From positions 62,001 through 126,000 of the forward strand of contig NZ_JBGOSE010000006.1 in the NCBI RefSeq assembly GCF_041538045.1: a stretch of 64,000 nucleotides of DNA, given 5' to 3'. Shown here one piece after another: positions 45,380 through 55,648 of the stretch. The notes under the pieces were generated by a model. The model was not told the DNA's origin and did no database searches. It saw only the letters and a list, made by a program, of their open reading frames with translations. The stretch is from Aliiglaciecola sp041538045. Its GTDB lineage: Bacteria > Pseudomonadota > Gammaproteobacteria > Enterobacterales > Alteromonadaceae. Position 1 is the stretch's first letter. Every line of letters starts with the position of its first letter. The position numbers and the translations under genes were made by a program.

Positions 45380-48300
45380 TTAATCGTTATCAGAGCTGGA
45401 GTTAGACTCCAAACTAAACTGATAATATATGTCCAAAGCTTGTTCAACACCGCTAGTCGCTTCTAGAAATAGTTTTGGTAATATCTGGTAACGCAAGGCA
45501 ACTTCCGTTGACGAATCAAACACATTCACGCCGTACCTTAATTGCACGCCAGGCGCTATATTTCCAGATAAAGAAATTTGTGTACCATCATCACCGCTAT
45601 TTGCGCCTAAGGCTAAATCTTCGATACCTAATTTCCGGCCTAATTGATCTACTTTATTTTCACTTCCTGTAAGCCCTTGGCTAAGCAGAGCAGCGGCAAG
45701 CACTTGGTCATTAGAAGCTTGGCTTTCACTGCCTAAACTGCGACCCATTAATAAATAAGATAAGGCTTCGCTTTGTATCAGCGTTGGTTCGGAGAATATT
45801 TCTACTGAAGGTTGCTCGGCAGCACCTGTCACCTTAATACCTGCAATTACGTTATCCTCGGTTTTAGTTTCGTCACGAATAGCCCTTATGTCCAAGCGAG
45901 GGTTATCTAAGGGGCCAGAGAAAATAATATTGCCTTTCTGAATCACTAAATCTTGCCCATAAGCTTGATAAGTACCATTGATTAAACTGAGGCTGCCGTT
46001 GCCTGTCAGTTTCTGGTTTGACTGTTTTAATTCTATAGCGCCACGAAGGTCGGTTTCTAAACCAAATGCGTCTAGTTTTACATCATCACTTTTTTGCGGA
46101 TCAATATTGACACTGAACACCATATTTAGGTCACGAGTCGCGGTTTTTTCCTCAATTGGCGCGTTGAGGATTACAGTGTCCTCAGAAGGGGATTGAGCAT
46201 TTTCCGGTAGATCTTTGACTTTAATGCGAGCATAAAATACATCGGCGTTACCAGATACATTAATCGCATCCTGAGTCATATCTATTTGTAAGTTTGGTGA
46301 AAATCGGGTTCTGACTATATCGCGATATTCCAATTCAAAAGTATCGCCCTTCAGGTTAAAGTCACCAATAAGCTGTTCTGACCAATCCAGAGACCCCGAA
46401 CTACTTCCTTTGCCGTTACCAAATTTGAAATCTCCATTTAGTTTGGCACTTTGACCGCCAAATTCTATATCTTGGTTCCAGTCTGACACTCGTCCAGGAA
46501 TTTGTTCTCCCGTGAAATTGAAGTTTTTGAGTTGCAACTTACCATTTAAAAGTGGTGTTTCTAAATCACCAGAAAGGGCTAAATCTCCGTTAACTGAGCC
46601 TGATAATTCAGTCAATTGTGGGATTAGTTCTTGGTATGGCTTAGCTAAAATTTGGGTTAATTTTACCTTCCCTTGCAAACTACGCTTCTGTTCAAGTTCG
46701 TTCATGGTTAAGTCTACACCAATAGCACCTGAGGCTTGGGTTTGAAAATCGAAATGGGATACCAGTTGTTCACCATCTATAGACATATCAAAGGCTAACA
46801 TTTGCATCTCTATGGGTTTTTTTAGACCCTTAATAGTAATATTGCTTGGTGAAAAGTGTCCTGCAATAGTTGCAACGGGTAAGGTATTAACTACCCACTT
46901 ACCTTTAGCGGTAAAATAAAACTGGGTATCGGTGGATATATTCTGTAACTGGGGTACGAATTGACTCACCACTTGTAATAACTCAAGTTGATTACCATGC
47001 ACGTCGAATTGCGCGACTTGTTCTTTGAAGCTGGCTTGATTAACACATAACTCAGCTTGCTGATCATTCCAGCAGTGCGCATCTATCTGATAGTGTTGAT
47101 TTTGCCAGTCAGCTATTAGTTGCGGCTTTTGTTGCTCTATAGAATAAGCCCCCCATTGACTGGTGAAGTTGCCTTCTACCCATAAACCTGTCCACTTAGT
47201 TTGTTCAAGTTGTCCTTCGATTCTGGAGTTTATTTTAAAGGCTTGGCTATCCACCAACGTTATCAACTCATGTCGCTTTCCATCACCACTGAGCTCTATT
47301 TGAATATTATTAATTAATTGTTGATTAATCACTAATTGCTCAAGGTCTGTGCGGATATCAAATTGTTTGTTCTTGTCCCACTTAACCTGTCCGTTAGAAA
47401 CTAAGCTGCGTAGTGAGATTGTTTGGAACTTAAGTTGAGAGGCTGAAAGTTGATAATCAATCGCTGGCTCAGTCAAAGTTCCAGAAACCAATGCGTTTAG
47501 TTCAGTGTTTCCTTGTAAGTCTGGATAGAGCTGAGTTAACTCTTGACCGTTAAGGCTTATGACGGCTTCCAGTGCATTCTGAGTATCCAACTTTCCGTTG
47601 ATGGATAGTCTGTTGTCACCATTAGACAGCACTAAGTTTGGGATCTCGAGCCCCGTACTTTTATCATAAAAAGCCTGGCCGTTGGCTTCAAGAGGGTAAC
47701 CTAGCCAATCACCATCGGCGCTCAGTTGTTGGACATTTGCTTGCAGGGTTTTTGGGCCATACACCCCATTGTGTTTTAAGGTGGCGTTAATATTTCCCTC
47801 TAAATCCGCCCAGAACAATGACGGTTGGATTTGTTCAACTTGTGTATTGCCTTGCCAGCGAGCTTGGTCGGTTAGAATAATCTCTGCGGTGCTATTTATA
47901 TTTCCACCAAGAGTCTTAATTTGTCCCTTGTTAAGTTGAATTTTTTGATTGTTACCATTTGCCTCAATTTGTACCTGAGTTTCAGGAATATTGCTTGCCG
48001 ACAAGCTAGTTAGTAGGTCAAATTGGTAGTTTTCTAAATCACCCTTTAAGCTAAGATTGCCTGACGATATTTGGATAGGCTGTTCTAACGGCAGAGTTAA
48101 AGGTTGCCAGTCAATTTCTACATCTACGGGTAATTTTGATGAATTTAATGTGGCCGAACCTTTGGCTGTGCCATTGATATCGCCCGTCGCCTGAGTGTAA
48201 AACTCTAACGCGTTTAAGTCTCCATCAGCTGTGGCTTCCACAGTTAGTTGATTTTGATGATTAGTCGTTGTCTTAAGAATACTTGAAAGGGCTAAAACAT

Positions 48301-49117
48301 AATCTTGACTTAGGGTTAGATCGACTTGCAGGTCGACTAGTTCGTGTTGCAACTCAAAGTTATTAACTGCAAGGCTGCTATCGTCGATACGAATTGCTGT
48401 TACTAAACGCTTAAATGCAAAGAGTTCCTGCTCATTTTGCAGCACAAGGGCGTTGCTAATATTTATGTTTTTAGCATCCAAATCAATGGGGATCTTCAAT
48501 GGCGGCAATTCAATGGGGTGATATTGCCAACTAGATATTTGTGCAATATCTATTGGGGTTGGTTGTTTTGCAACTGACGGTTCAGGATTTGCTAAAAGGA
48601 TTTTCGGTTGATTAATTTCTAATGATTCTATAGTTAAGACATCGTGCATATTTAGGTTGGCGAATAATGACTGCCAAGAAAGGATGGCGACGTTTTCAAT
48701 CTCTACCAATAGGTTGTTGAGTTGGATGTTCGGCGCAATCACGGCCACCGGTAAAGTAACTTTCTCAACACTTTCTTGATTGTCGGTAGACTCAGTTTCT
48801 GCCACGAAAACGGTGGCGTTAGCCAAGGAAATATCACTTAGGCAGACTTGTATTAGCATACTGCAAGACCAATCAATGTTGGTTTTGAAATTGCCTAGGT
48901 CAACATCAATAGTTTCTGATTTATACTCGATTTTGGGTAATTCAAGGGTACCCAATAAACCACCCGATTTATGCTCAATTCTAAGGCCCTCAACTGAGTT
49001 GTTAGCGATGGCAATGATCGCTGAAGTTCCCCATGGAGTGAAAAGAAAACCTAGCAAAGCCAATAAAAACAACAGTATAAATGCTGTCCATTTCCCTGTG
49101 CGTTTTAACCACATCAT
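45380..49117 (-). CDS. tamB: Translocation and assembly module inner membrane component TamB
   Basis: TamB is a very large periplasm-spanning protein, thought to carry phospholipids or aid outer membrane protein assembly together with TamA. The 1245-residue protein has one N-terminal membrane helix (about 11-30), then a long repetitive beta-rich body and the C-terminal TamB/DUF490 domain (about 900-1245) with IQKGNIIFSGPLDNPRLDIR. Length is close to the E. coli protein (1259). The start overlaps the tamA stop by 4 bp. Confidence 0.96.
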   Translation of the reverse strand: MMWLKRTGKWTAFILLFLLALLGFLFTPWGTSAIIAIANNSVEGLRIEHKSGGLLGTLELPKIEYKSETIDVDLGNFKTNIDWSCSMLIQVCLSDISLANATVFVAETESTDNQESVEKVTLPVAVIAPNIQLNNLLVEIENVAILSWQSLFANLNMHDVLTIESLEINQPKILLANPEPSVAKQPTPIDIAQISSWQYHPIELPPLKIPIDLDAKNINISNALVLQNEQELFAFKRLVTAIRIDDSSLAVNNFELQHELVDLQVDLTLSQDYVLALSSILKTTTNHQNQLTVEATADGDLNALEFYTQATGDINGTAKGSATLNSSKLPVDVEIDWQPLTLPLEQPIQISSGNLSLKGDLENYQFDLLTSLSASNIPETQVQIEANGNNQKIQLNKGQIKTLGGNINSTAEIILTDQARWQGNTQVEQIQPSLFWADLEGNINATLKHNGVYGPKTLQANVQQLSADGDWLGYPLEANGQAFYDKSTGLEIPNLVLSNGDNRLSINGKLDTQNALEAVISLNGQELTQLYPDLQGNTELNALVSGTLTEPAIDYQLSASQLKFQTISLRSLVSNGQVKWDKNKQFDIRTDLEQLVINQQLINNIQIELSGDGKRHELITLVDSQAFKINSRIEGQLEQTKWTGLWVEGNFTSQWGAYSIEQQKPQLIADWQNQHYQIDAHCWNDQQAELCVNQASFKEQVAQFDVHGNQLELLQVVSQFVPQLQNISTDTQFYFTAKGKWVVNTLPVATIAGHFSPSNITIKGLKKPIEMQMLAFDMSIDGEQLVSHFDFQTQASGAIGVDLTMNELEQKRSLQGKVKLTQILAKPYQELIPQLTELSGSVNGDLALSGDLETPLLNGKLQLKNFNFTGEQIPGRVSDWNQDIEFGGQSAKLNGDFKFGNGKGSSSGSLDWSEQLIGDFNLKGDTFELEYRDIVRTRFSPNLQIDMTQDAINVSGNADVFYARIKVKDLPENAQSPSEDTVILNAPIEEKTATRDLNMVFSVNIDPQKSDDVKLDAFGLETDLRGAIELKQSNQKLTGNGSLSLINGTYQAYGQDLVIQKGNIIFSGPLDNPRLDIRAIRDETKTEDNVIAGIKVTGAAEQPSVEIFSEPTLIQSEALSYLLMGRSLGSESQASNDQVLAAALLSQGLTGSENKVDQLGRKLGIEDLALGANSGDDGTQISLSGNIAPGVQLRYGVNVFDSSTEVALRYQILPKLFLEATSGVEQALDIYYQFSLESNSSSDND

Positions 49118-50862
49118 AAAGCTGGCCCCATTGCTAAATGCAATCGTACTGAATTGCCGTAATCACCATGACCACTGGCGAGGTACACTCGTATGGGTCC
49201 AACTGGTGACATCCAACTCGCTCCAATCCCCACGCTATAAGCTAACTCTTGCAAAGGTTCATTACTCGCTCCACCGACATCAGTGAATATTGACGCTCGC
49301 CAATCATCTGCCACAGGGTAACTGTATTCTAAACTTGCAACATTCAAGTATCGCGCCCCTAAAAGCTCACCTTCTTCTCCATCTTCATCAATTTGGCTAG
49401 GCGCTAATGATTGGTATGCAAACCCTCTGACGCTTTGGTCGCCACCAGTAAAGTAACGTAAATCGGATGGCACTTGAGCAAAGTCACTGGTAGAAAGAGC
49501 GCCCACCTCTGCACGTGCCAAAAATCGATGATCTCCAATACTGCGTAACCACTTAGTTTGGAAAGTAACTCTGGCTAAGTTGATATCAGAAATAACCGCA
49601 TCACTTGCCGTTTCTATGGTGAGTTGCTGCATATCACCCCAATTAACATCTAAACCTCCTCTACTGCGATGACGGGAAAGTGTAAATCCGGGAATCAGCA
49701 GGGTAGTGGTTTGCTCTGGAGTTTCAGCTTGTTGGAAGCGTGATTGTTCTAAGCGAACGAAAGCGATTTTGTTCCACTCGTTATCTTCACCGGTCCAGTG
49801 TCGCTGCAAGGCTAAAGAGATGGTGTCACTGTTCGTATCATTATCATATATGGATTTTAAGCCAAACTGTGCGGTAACGTAGTTGTTCAACGGATCTTCA
49901 ATTGGAATTTTGTATCTAACACTAGCGGTTTGTTTGGGTTCTGACACATAGATATCAGCACTCATACTGTGACCACGGCTATTCACCCAAGGTCGTTCCC
50001 AGCCGAGGGTAACCCTAGGTCCAGTATCGGTAGCTCCTCCTAAGCCCACATCGAAAATATCTCTTGGTCGACTTACCGCAACCACTTCGATGGGAACCTG
50101 ATTTTGTTCCGCTTCTTCCAATAGCGGGCGGGCAACTACTTGCCTAAAGTAATCAGTTTGTCCCAAACTTTGATTAAATTCGCCTAACTTAGATGCCAAA
50201 TAAGGTTCACCTACTTTAAATGGCAAAACCTGCATAATGAGTTCCGAAGCTCTTTGGTCCTGTGGAATTTTTAACTTACCAAACTGATAACGAGGACCTG
50301 TCTGATATTCGAGACGTATTTCGGCAGTACTAGACTCCACATCAACCTTTATTTCACTGGTTGTAAATTTACTATCAAAAAAGCCTCGATTTAAAGCGGC
50401 AGAGTTAAATTTGGATTTGGCGGATTTATATTTGTTATGAATTAGTGGCTCCCCTTTTTTAAGCGGAAGTGAGTTAATTATCGATTTAAACCCTTCGTCA
50501 TCTTTACCTTCGCCGGTAACTATGACATCCAGTTGAGTAATTTTTACTTGTGGACCTGATGTGATGGTAAGTTCAAGTGAGCTGCATTTCTCAGGGGAAT
50601 CGAAACCAATAGAGTCAATTGACACGTTATAGTAACCGAATGCCTGACTAGCTTCGGTGACTTTATTCTCAATAGTAATTTTTTCATCTATCGATAAACT
50701 ACAATCGGCTGGAGCCGAGAGGGTACTAAGATGAGCAGTAATATTAGTTTCTAGAGCGCCATCATCGACACCCTCTAATGCCACGTCAATTCCTAAAGCC
50801 TGCCCACTACTAATAGTAAGGAACAAGCTCAATAACCAAGGATTTTTTAATTCTTTAAACAC
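49114..50862 (-). CDS. tamA: Translocation and assembly module outer membrane component TamA
   Basis: TamA is an Omp85-type outer membrane protein that partners TamB. The 582-residue precursor has a signal peptide (cleavage after ALG near residue 24), three POTRA domains (about 25-265) and a 16-strand barrel with GLDVNWGDM and the conserved motif SVRGFAYQSLAP in the long surface loop (E. coli VRGY type). The end SVRLHLAMGPAL lacks an aromatic last residue but fits the family. It forms an operon with tamB. Confidence 0.95.
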   Translation of the reverse strand: MFKELKNPWLLSLFLTISSGQALGIDVALEGVDDGALETNITAHLSTLSAPADCSLSIDEKITIENKVTEASQAFGYYNVSIDSIGFDSPEKCSSLELTITSGPQVKITQLDVIVTGEGKDDEGFKSIINSLPLKKGEPLIHNKYKSAKSKFNSAALNRGFFDSKFTTSEIKVDVESSTAEIRLEYQTGPRYQFGKLKIPQDQRASELIMQVLPFKVGEPYLASKLGEFNQSLGQTDYFRQVVARPLLEEAEQNQVPIEVVAVSRPRDIFDVGLGGATDTGPRVTLGWERPWVNSRGHSMSADIYVSEPKQTASVRYKIPIEDPLNNYVTAQFGLKSIYDNDTNSDTISLALQRHWTGEDNEWNKIAFVRLEQSRFQQAETPEQTTTLLIPGFTLSRHRSRGGLDVNWGDMQQLTIETASDAVISDINLARVTFQTKWLRSIGDHRFLARAEVGALSTSDFAQVPSDLRYFTGGDQSVRGFAYQSLAPSQIDEDGEEGELLGARYLNVASLEYSYPVADDWRASIFTDVGGASNEPLQELAYSVGIGASWMSPVGPIRVYLASGHGDYGNSVRLHLAMGPAL

Positions 50863-50971
50863 TAAATAAATTATCCAACTAATTCAGACCTAATAACTAA
50901 ACTATTGTTTTAGCTATTCTCAACACTATGCATAAGCAAAATTCGTGACAAAATAAAAGACGTCTAAGTTA

Positions 50972-52309
50972 TCAGAGTAAAAAGAGCGCACCTAAACCAA
51001 GAAAAGCCACAAAACCAACAATGTCAGTGACAGTGGTTAAAATGACTGAGCCGGATAACGCAGGATCTAATTTTAACTTATCCAATAACACGGGAACGCC
51101 CACGCCAGCCAAAGCTGCCACACATATATTGACTAAAATTGCACTGCCGATAACCAACCCTAACATAGCGCTGCCAAACCAATAGGAGGCAACTGAAGCT
51201 ATAACAATGGCCCAAATTATGCCGTTTAGTCCACCAACTTTGAGTTCTTTGATTAAAAGCGCTTTTAAATTTGCCGCATTGACCTGCTTAAGGGCCAAGC
51301 CACGAATAATCAAGGTTAAAGTTTGACTCCCAGCAATCCCCCCCATACTGGCTACTACGGGCATTAAGACCGCAAGGGCCACAACTTGTTGCAAGGTTGC
51401 TTCAAATAAACCAATAAACCAAGACGCTAAAAAGGCGGTAAGTAAATTAATTCCTAACCATAACGCACGGTTCTTGGCACTTTTTTGCACCGAAGAAAAA
51501 AGATCCTCGTCTTCATCCATACCGGCACTGGCCATCAGTTGACGCTCGTACGATTCATTCAGTAATTCACAAGCGGCACCAATATCCACACGCCCTAAGA
51601 ACTGAAAGTTTTCATCAACTAATGGTAAGCTCGTGTAACCCGAACGTTGAACGTTTAATGCTGCACTATTGCAATCATCACTGGCTTTCAAAATGGTAAT
51701 GTCATCCTCGGCAATATCTGCTAAATGTGTGTGTTCAGGCGTCGAGTAAATTTTGAAAAGCTTCACGGCTTCAGAATATTGTCCTGCTCTATTAACTAAA
51801 TAAATACAGTCTGCGTAATCTGGAATTTCCCGTCGTAAAAAGCGTTTTGCATCGCTGACCTTGGCAGATAAAGGTAAAATTAGGTTTTCTGAATTGCGCC
51901 AGTGGCCTATTTGTTCCTCAGGATATTGATTTGCACCTTCGTACAATTGCCGTTGTTTTTTATCCATGGCCGCTAGGGCAAGATCCAACAAACGGCTATG
52001 TAAAGAGTCTGATAATTCTAGTAAGCTTTCCGCATCAACATCCGTAAATAGGGCTTCTAGTTCTTCATCTGGTGTGGCTGCTAGCAAGGTTTCTCGTGGA
52101 TCGCCACGCATTTCTACCAAAACATCGAGTTGTTTATGGCGAGGTAATGCATGCCATGCACTTAAACGTTGTTCTAGAGGTAAAGACTCTAACAACAGCG
52201 CTATATCGGCTTCGTCCTGAACGGCTATTTTACTATGCAACGACTCGCTGTCAGATTCATCATCGAGATTGACTGCTTCGTGGATTAAATCGGAAATTTG
52301 CTCTGACAT
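50972..52309 (-). CDS. mgtE: Magnesium transporter MgtE
   Basis: MgtE is a Mg2+ channel gated by cytoplasmic Mg2+. The 445-residue protein has the N domain (about 20-125), a pair of CBS domains (about 130-255; first IPDYADCIYLVNRAG, second GYTSLPLVDENFQFLGRVD), a connecting helix and five membrane helices (about 275-445) with MPVVASMGGIAGSQTLTLIIRG. Length fits the family (about 450). It has its own leader region. Confidence 0.94.
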   Translation of the reverse strand: MSEQISDLIHEAVNLDDESDSESLHSKIAVQDEADIALLLESLPLEQRLSAWHALPRHKQLDVLVEMRGDPRETLLAATPDEELEALFTDVDAESLLELSDSLHSRLLDLALAAMDKKQRQLYEGANQYPEEQIGHWRNSENLILPLSAKVSDAKRFLRREIPDYADCIYLVNRAGQYSEAVKLFKIYSTPEHTHLADIAEDDITILKASDDCNSAALNVQRSGYTSLPLVDENFQFLGRVDIGAACELLNESYERQLMASAGMDEDEDLFSSVQKSAKNRALWLGINLLTAFLASWFIGLFEATLQQVVALAVLMPVVASMGGIAGSQTLTLIIRGLALKQVNAANLKALLIKELKVGGLNGIIWAIVIASVASYWFGSAMLGLVIGSAILVNICVAALAGVGVPVLLDKLKLDPALSGSVILTTVTDIVGFVAFLGLGALFLL

Positions 52310-52616
52310 TCTGCCTCTACCTTAGTTTTTAGCGCTATTGTGTACGTGGCTGAAAACGTTAACGTTGCTTATGCTCTTATAATCAGATTAATTTGGTTAA
52401 GATAAGTGGTATATCACTTTTCAAGCTCTGTGAGGCTTACTTCTATACCTCTATATTGCCCGCTTAGTCACCAGTTTTTACCCTGTTAAGCAAAAGTTAT
52501 AGCCCTGCAAATGTGCTAACCAAGTTCCACATGTATTGTGAGCCCATGCGCAAAGCAAAGTAAAGTGTTGAGTATAATCGAACAACCAGAATCCAGCTGT
52601 TAATTTAGATTCTCAG
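52310..52616. other. Intergenic region between mgtE and the second MscS gene
   Basis: These 307 bp hold the mgtE promoter and leader (minus strand). I see no recognisable riboswitch fold, ORF or terminator by eye. Confidence 0.45.
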
Positions 52617-53447
52617 TTATTTATTGGGATGTTGAAGTTTATCGAATTCAATAAACCATAATTGCATAAACTCTTGCATGATTTTTTGTTCTATTTCTAT
52701 GGCTCTTTCTGTAGGACAAAAAATAGTACAACGGATTTCGGTATGTCCCACATTATTTGTAGACACTTCTATCACAGGTTCGGGACCTGGAATGGTGACA
52801 TCTAGGCGTCGTTCGATAATTTGATTGTAACGGGTGGCGACATCATAGAAGTCTGCACATTGATGTTTAGCTTTTTCGCGCAAATTATCAATGATTAAAT
52901 ATGGATTGATATCTTCATCCCGAGTAATAGTGAAGTGATGGGTTACATAGCGTTTCAAAAAATTCAGATTTTTGATGGGGCTACTGATCAACCTGTTATT
53001 CGGAACATAGAGGGTTTTACCTGAATATTGGTAGCGGTCAATGTCGACTTCTAACATAGTCGTTTTTACCCAGTCTATAGCCGATACTTCACCGGCAAAA
53101 CCATCCACTTGAATCCAATCACCAATTCTAAACGGGCGAGTAGACATCACATAAAAGAAGCCAATAATGCATTGAATAAACTCCCTGGTTGCAATCACAA
53201 TTGCCACCGCAAAGGCAGCGATAGAAAGCGCAAAGTTTTGAATTTCGTCTATCCAAAAGCTGAGCAATAGCACTATCATTATGAAGTTCAGCAAGTTTTT
53301 AATATTACTCACCAAATAACGCTTATCTAGTCCTTTTTTCTTCGCTCGTTTGCGCACTAGGCTGACTAACGAATATTTGAACGAAATCATCACTATGGCA
53401 ACGGCCAAAGTGGAAATTAAACGATGTTGGTAAATCAATTCGATCAT
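52617..53447 (-). CDS. MscS family mechanosensitive channel, short form
   Basis: The 276-residue protein has three or four helices in the first 110 residues, then the MscS beta domain (FRIGDWIQVDGFAGEVSAID, LYVPNNRLISSPIKN). The pore helix ALSIAAFAVAIVIATREFIQ has fewer Gly than canonical MscS, so conductance may differ. It is distinct from the MscS protein encoded at 35983-36960. The two are not adjacent duplicates, and sequence similarity outside the core is low. Confidence 0.88.
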   Translation of the reverse strand: MIELIYQHRLISTLAVAIVMISFKYSLVSLVRKRAKKKGLDKRYLVSNIKNLLNFIMIVLLLSFWIDEIQNFALSIAAFAVAIVIATREFIQCIIGFFYVMSTRPFRIGDWIQVDGFAGEVSAIDWVKTTMLEVDIDRYQYSGKTLYVPNNRLISSPIKNLNFLKRYVTHHFTITRDEDINPYLIIDNLREKAKHQCADFYDVATRYNQIIERRLDVTIPGPEPVIEVSTNNVGHTEIRCTIFCPTERAIEIEQKIMQEFMQLWFIEFDKLQHPNK

Positions 53448-53714
53448 GCTCAGAATGGAGTGTCCTTGGTTGCTGCAAACCGGTGTTTTTGCAGAGCTGA
53501 AGAAATATTATTTGCTAGGCTACAGTAGACAGAGAATGAGTACAAAACGTTTATTTAAAACAGTTTATAACAGTATGCAAATTAACGAATCAGAGGCTAT
53601 TCTTTTGATACCTAATGTCGCAAATTAAATTGCACAAATATTCCTCAAAAATAGCTTTGTGGTTTACCTAAAGGCCAGTACTATGCAGCCCATTTTATCA
53701 TACGGAGTTTTACA

Positions 53715-54620
53715 ATGCGTATCGCAATTTTATCGCGAAATCCTAACCTCTATTCGACTAGAAGGCTCAAAGAAGCCGGCGAGTCCCTAGGGCACACTGT
53801 CGATATCATCGATACCATGCATTGTTATATGGACGTCACTAGCAGTCGACCTTCGGTGCGTTACAAAGGAAGCGCCTTACCTCAATATGATGCGGTTATT
53901 CCGCGGATAGGTGCGTCTGTAACCTTTTACGGTACTTCGGTAGTTAGACAGTTTGAAATGATGGGGACATTTTCCATCAATGAATCTGTTGCAATTAGTC
54001 GCTCTAGAGACAAGCTACGCTCACTGCAATTGTTATCTCGTAAAGGGATTGGAATGCCACGGACTGGTTTTGCTAACCATCCAGATAAAATTGATGATTT
54101 GATTAAAAACGTAGGCGGAGCTCCGGTAGTGATCAAGTTATTAGAGGGCACTCAAGGAATTGGTGTGGTGCTAGCGGAAACTCAAAAAGCCGCTGAATCT
54201 ATTATTGAAGCCTTCATGGGGCTTAACGCCAGCATCTTGGTGCAAGAATTTATTGAAGAAGCTGGAGGTTCAGATATACGCTGTTTAGTGGTCGGTGGAA
54301 AAGTTATTGCGGCTATGAAACGTCAAGCCGCCGATGGTGAGTTTCGCTCTAATTTGCACCGAGGAGGCACAGCAACGGTTGTGAGGCTTTCTCCTGAAGA
54401 GCGCAAAACAGCGGTAGATGCGGCAAAAACCATGGGCTTAAATATGTGTGGGGTAGATTTATTGCGCTCCAATAATGGCCCAGTGGTGATGGAGGTTAAC
54501 TCGTCTCCAGGGTTAGAAGGTATTGAAAAGGCCACTGGTAAAGATGTAGCTGGCATGATCATTACATTTCTCGAAAACAACGCTAAACCCAATCGCACGA
54601 AAACCAAGGGTAAAGGCTAA
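53715..54620 (+). CDS. rimK: Ribosomal protein S6 glutamate ligase RimK
   Basis: RimK is an ATP-grasp ligase that adds glutamate residues to the C-terminus of ribosomal protein S6. The 301-residue protein has the ATP-grasp landmarks VVIKLLEGTQGIGVVL, ILVQEFIEEAGGSDIRC and VVMEVNSSPGLEGIE. A GGAG lies before the ATG. It overlaps the next gene by one base and begins a three-gene operon with an aspartoacylase-like protein and RimB. Confidence 0.95.
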   Translation: MRIAILSRNPNLYSTRRLKEAGESLGHTVDIIDTMHCYMDVTSSRPSVRYKGSALPQYDAVIPRIGASVTFYGTSVVRQFEMMGTFSINESVAISRSRDKLRSLQLLSRKGIGMPRTGFANHPDKIDDLIKNVGGAPVVIKLLEGTQGIGVVLAETQKAAESIIEAFMGLNASILVQEFIEEAGGSDIRCLVVGGKVIAAMKRQAADGEFRSNLHRGGTATVVRLSPEERKTAVDAAKTMGLNMCGVDLLRSNNGPVVMEVNSSPGLEGIEKATGKDVAGMIITFLENNAKPNRTKTKGKG

Positions 54621-55648
54621 TGGACGACCTTATTATTGGCGGCGTAGCAATACGGGCAGGGGAGAAAAAGCATGTACATATTGAAATGCCGCCCCTATAT
54701 ACCGATACCAACATGTCTATTCCAGTGTATGTGCAACGAGGCAGAAGACCTGGCCCCACTATTTTTGTTAGCGCTGCTATTCATGGTGATGAATTAAATG
54801 GGATTGAAATTGTTGGTCGCTTAATTAGAAATCGTTCCATTAAAAACTTGCGAGGGACCTTAATTGCGGTGCCTATGGTGAATGTGTATGGGGTGCTAAA
54901 CCAAAGCCGTTATTTACCCGATAGACGAGACTTGAACCGTAGTTTCCCCGGCAGTAAAAAAGGCTCATTAGCAGGTCGTATTGCTCACACCTTTTTGAAA
55001 GAAATTGTGGCCAAGTGTGATGTAGGAATTGATCTACATACTGGCGCTATCCACCGAAGTAATTTACCTCAGGTGAGAGCAGATCTGGACGACCCAGAAA
55101 CCTTAAATATGTGCAAAGCATTTGGTTTGCCGGTAATGCTTAACGCCGACATCCGTGATGGTTCTTTGCGTCAAGCTGCGGCCGATCTAGGAGTAAAGGT
55201 GGTTTTGTATGAAGCTGGCCAAGCCCTTCGCTACGATGAGTTTTCTATTCGTGCGGGCGTCAAAGGTATTATCAACATTATGCGAGACATCGGCATGTTG
55301 AATAAAAGCAGCTCGAAAAAAGAGCATACTATAGAGCCTTTTATTGCTCGCCAAAGTGGCTGGGTAAGAGCCCATGAAAGTGGTTTTGTTCAGCATGTTG
55401 CCCAGTTGGGGGATCATGTGGAAAAAGGCGACCCTTTGGCCAGAATCGCTGACCCATTTGGTAACGAGTTGGGTATGCTGTTATGCCCAGCAGAAGGAAT
55501 TGTCATCGGCAAACAAAATATTCCACTGGCTCAAGAAGGCGAAGCTATGTATCACATCGCTTATTTTAAACAGCCAGATAGCGTGGCTGAAAACGTTGAA
55601 ATGTTGCAAGATAACTTGGTACTGGGCGAAGTGCCCATGGTTTATTAA
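54620..55648 (+). CDS. Succinylglutamate desuccinylase/aspartoacylase family protein
   Basis: The 342-residue zinc hydrolase has the metal-ligand motif AAIHGDELNGIE (His, Glu), the arginine motif RRDLNRSFPG and the third ligand in GIDLHTGAIHR. This is the M14-like AstE/AspA family that removes acyl groups from amino acids. A biotinyl-like C-terminal tail (about 245-340) follows. Between rimK and rimB it may process glutamylated substrates, an inference from position. Its stop abuts the rimB start. Confidence 0.9.
   Translation: MDDLIIGGVAIRAGEKKHVHIEMPPLYTDTNMSIPVYVQRGRRPGPTIFVSAAIHGDELNGIEIVGRLIRNRSIKNLRGTLIAVPMVNVYGVLNQSRYLPDRRDLNRSFPGSKKGSLAGRIAHTFLKEIVAKCDVGIDLHTGAIHRSNLPQVRADLDDPETLNMCKAFGLPVMLNADIRDGSLRQAAADLGVKVVLYEAGQALRYDEFSIRAGVKGIINIMRDIGMLNKSSSKKEHTIEPFIARQSGWVRAHESGFVQHVAQLGDHVEKGDPLARIADPFGNELGMLLCPAEGIVIGKQNIPLAQEGEAMYHIAYFKQPDSVAENVEMLQDNLVLGEVPMVY

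Noticed and set aside
48780..49286. 168-residue plus-strand frame across tamB/tamA
   Set aside because: It is antisense to two clear genes.
53446..53628. 60-residue plus-strand frame in the gap before rimK
   Set aside because: It starts inside the MscS start region, has no ribosome binding site and no recognisable sequence.
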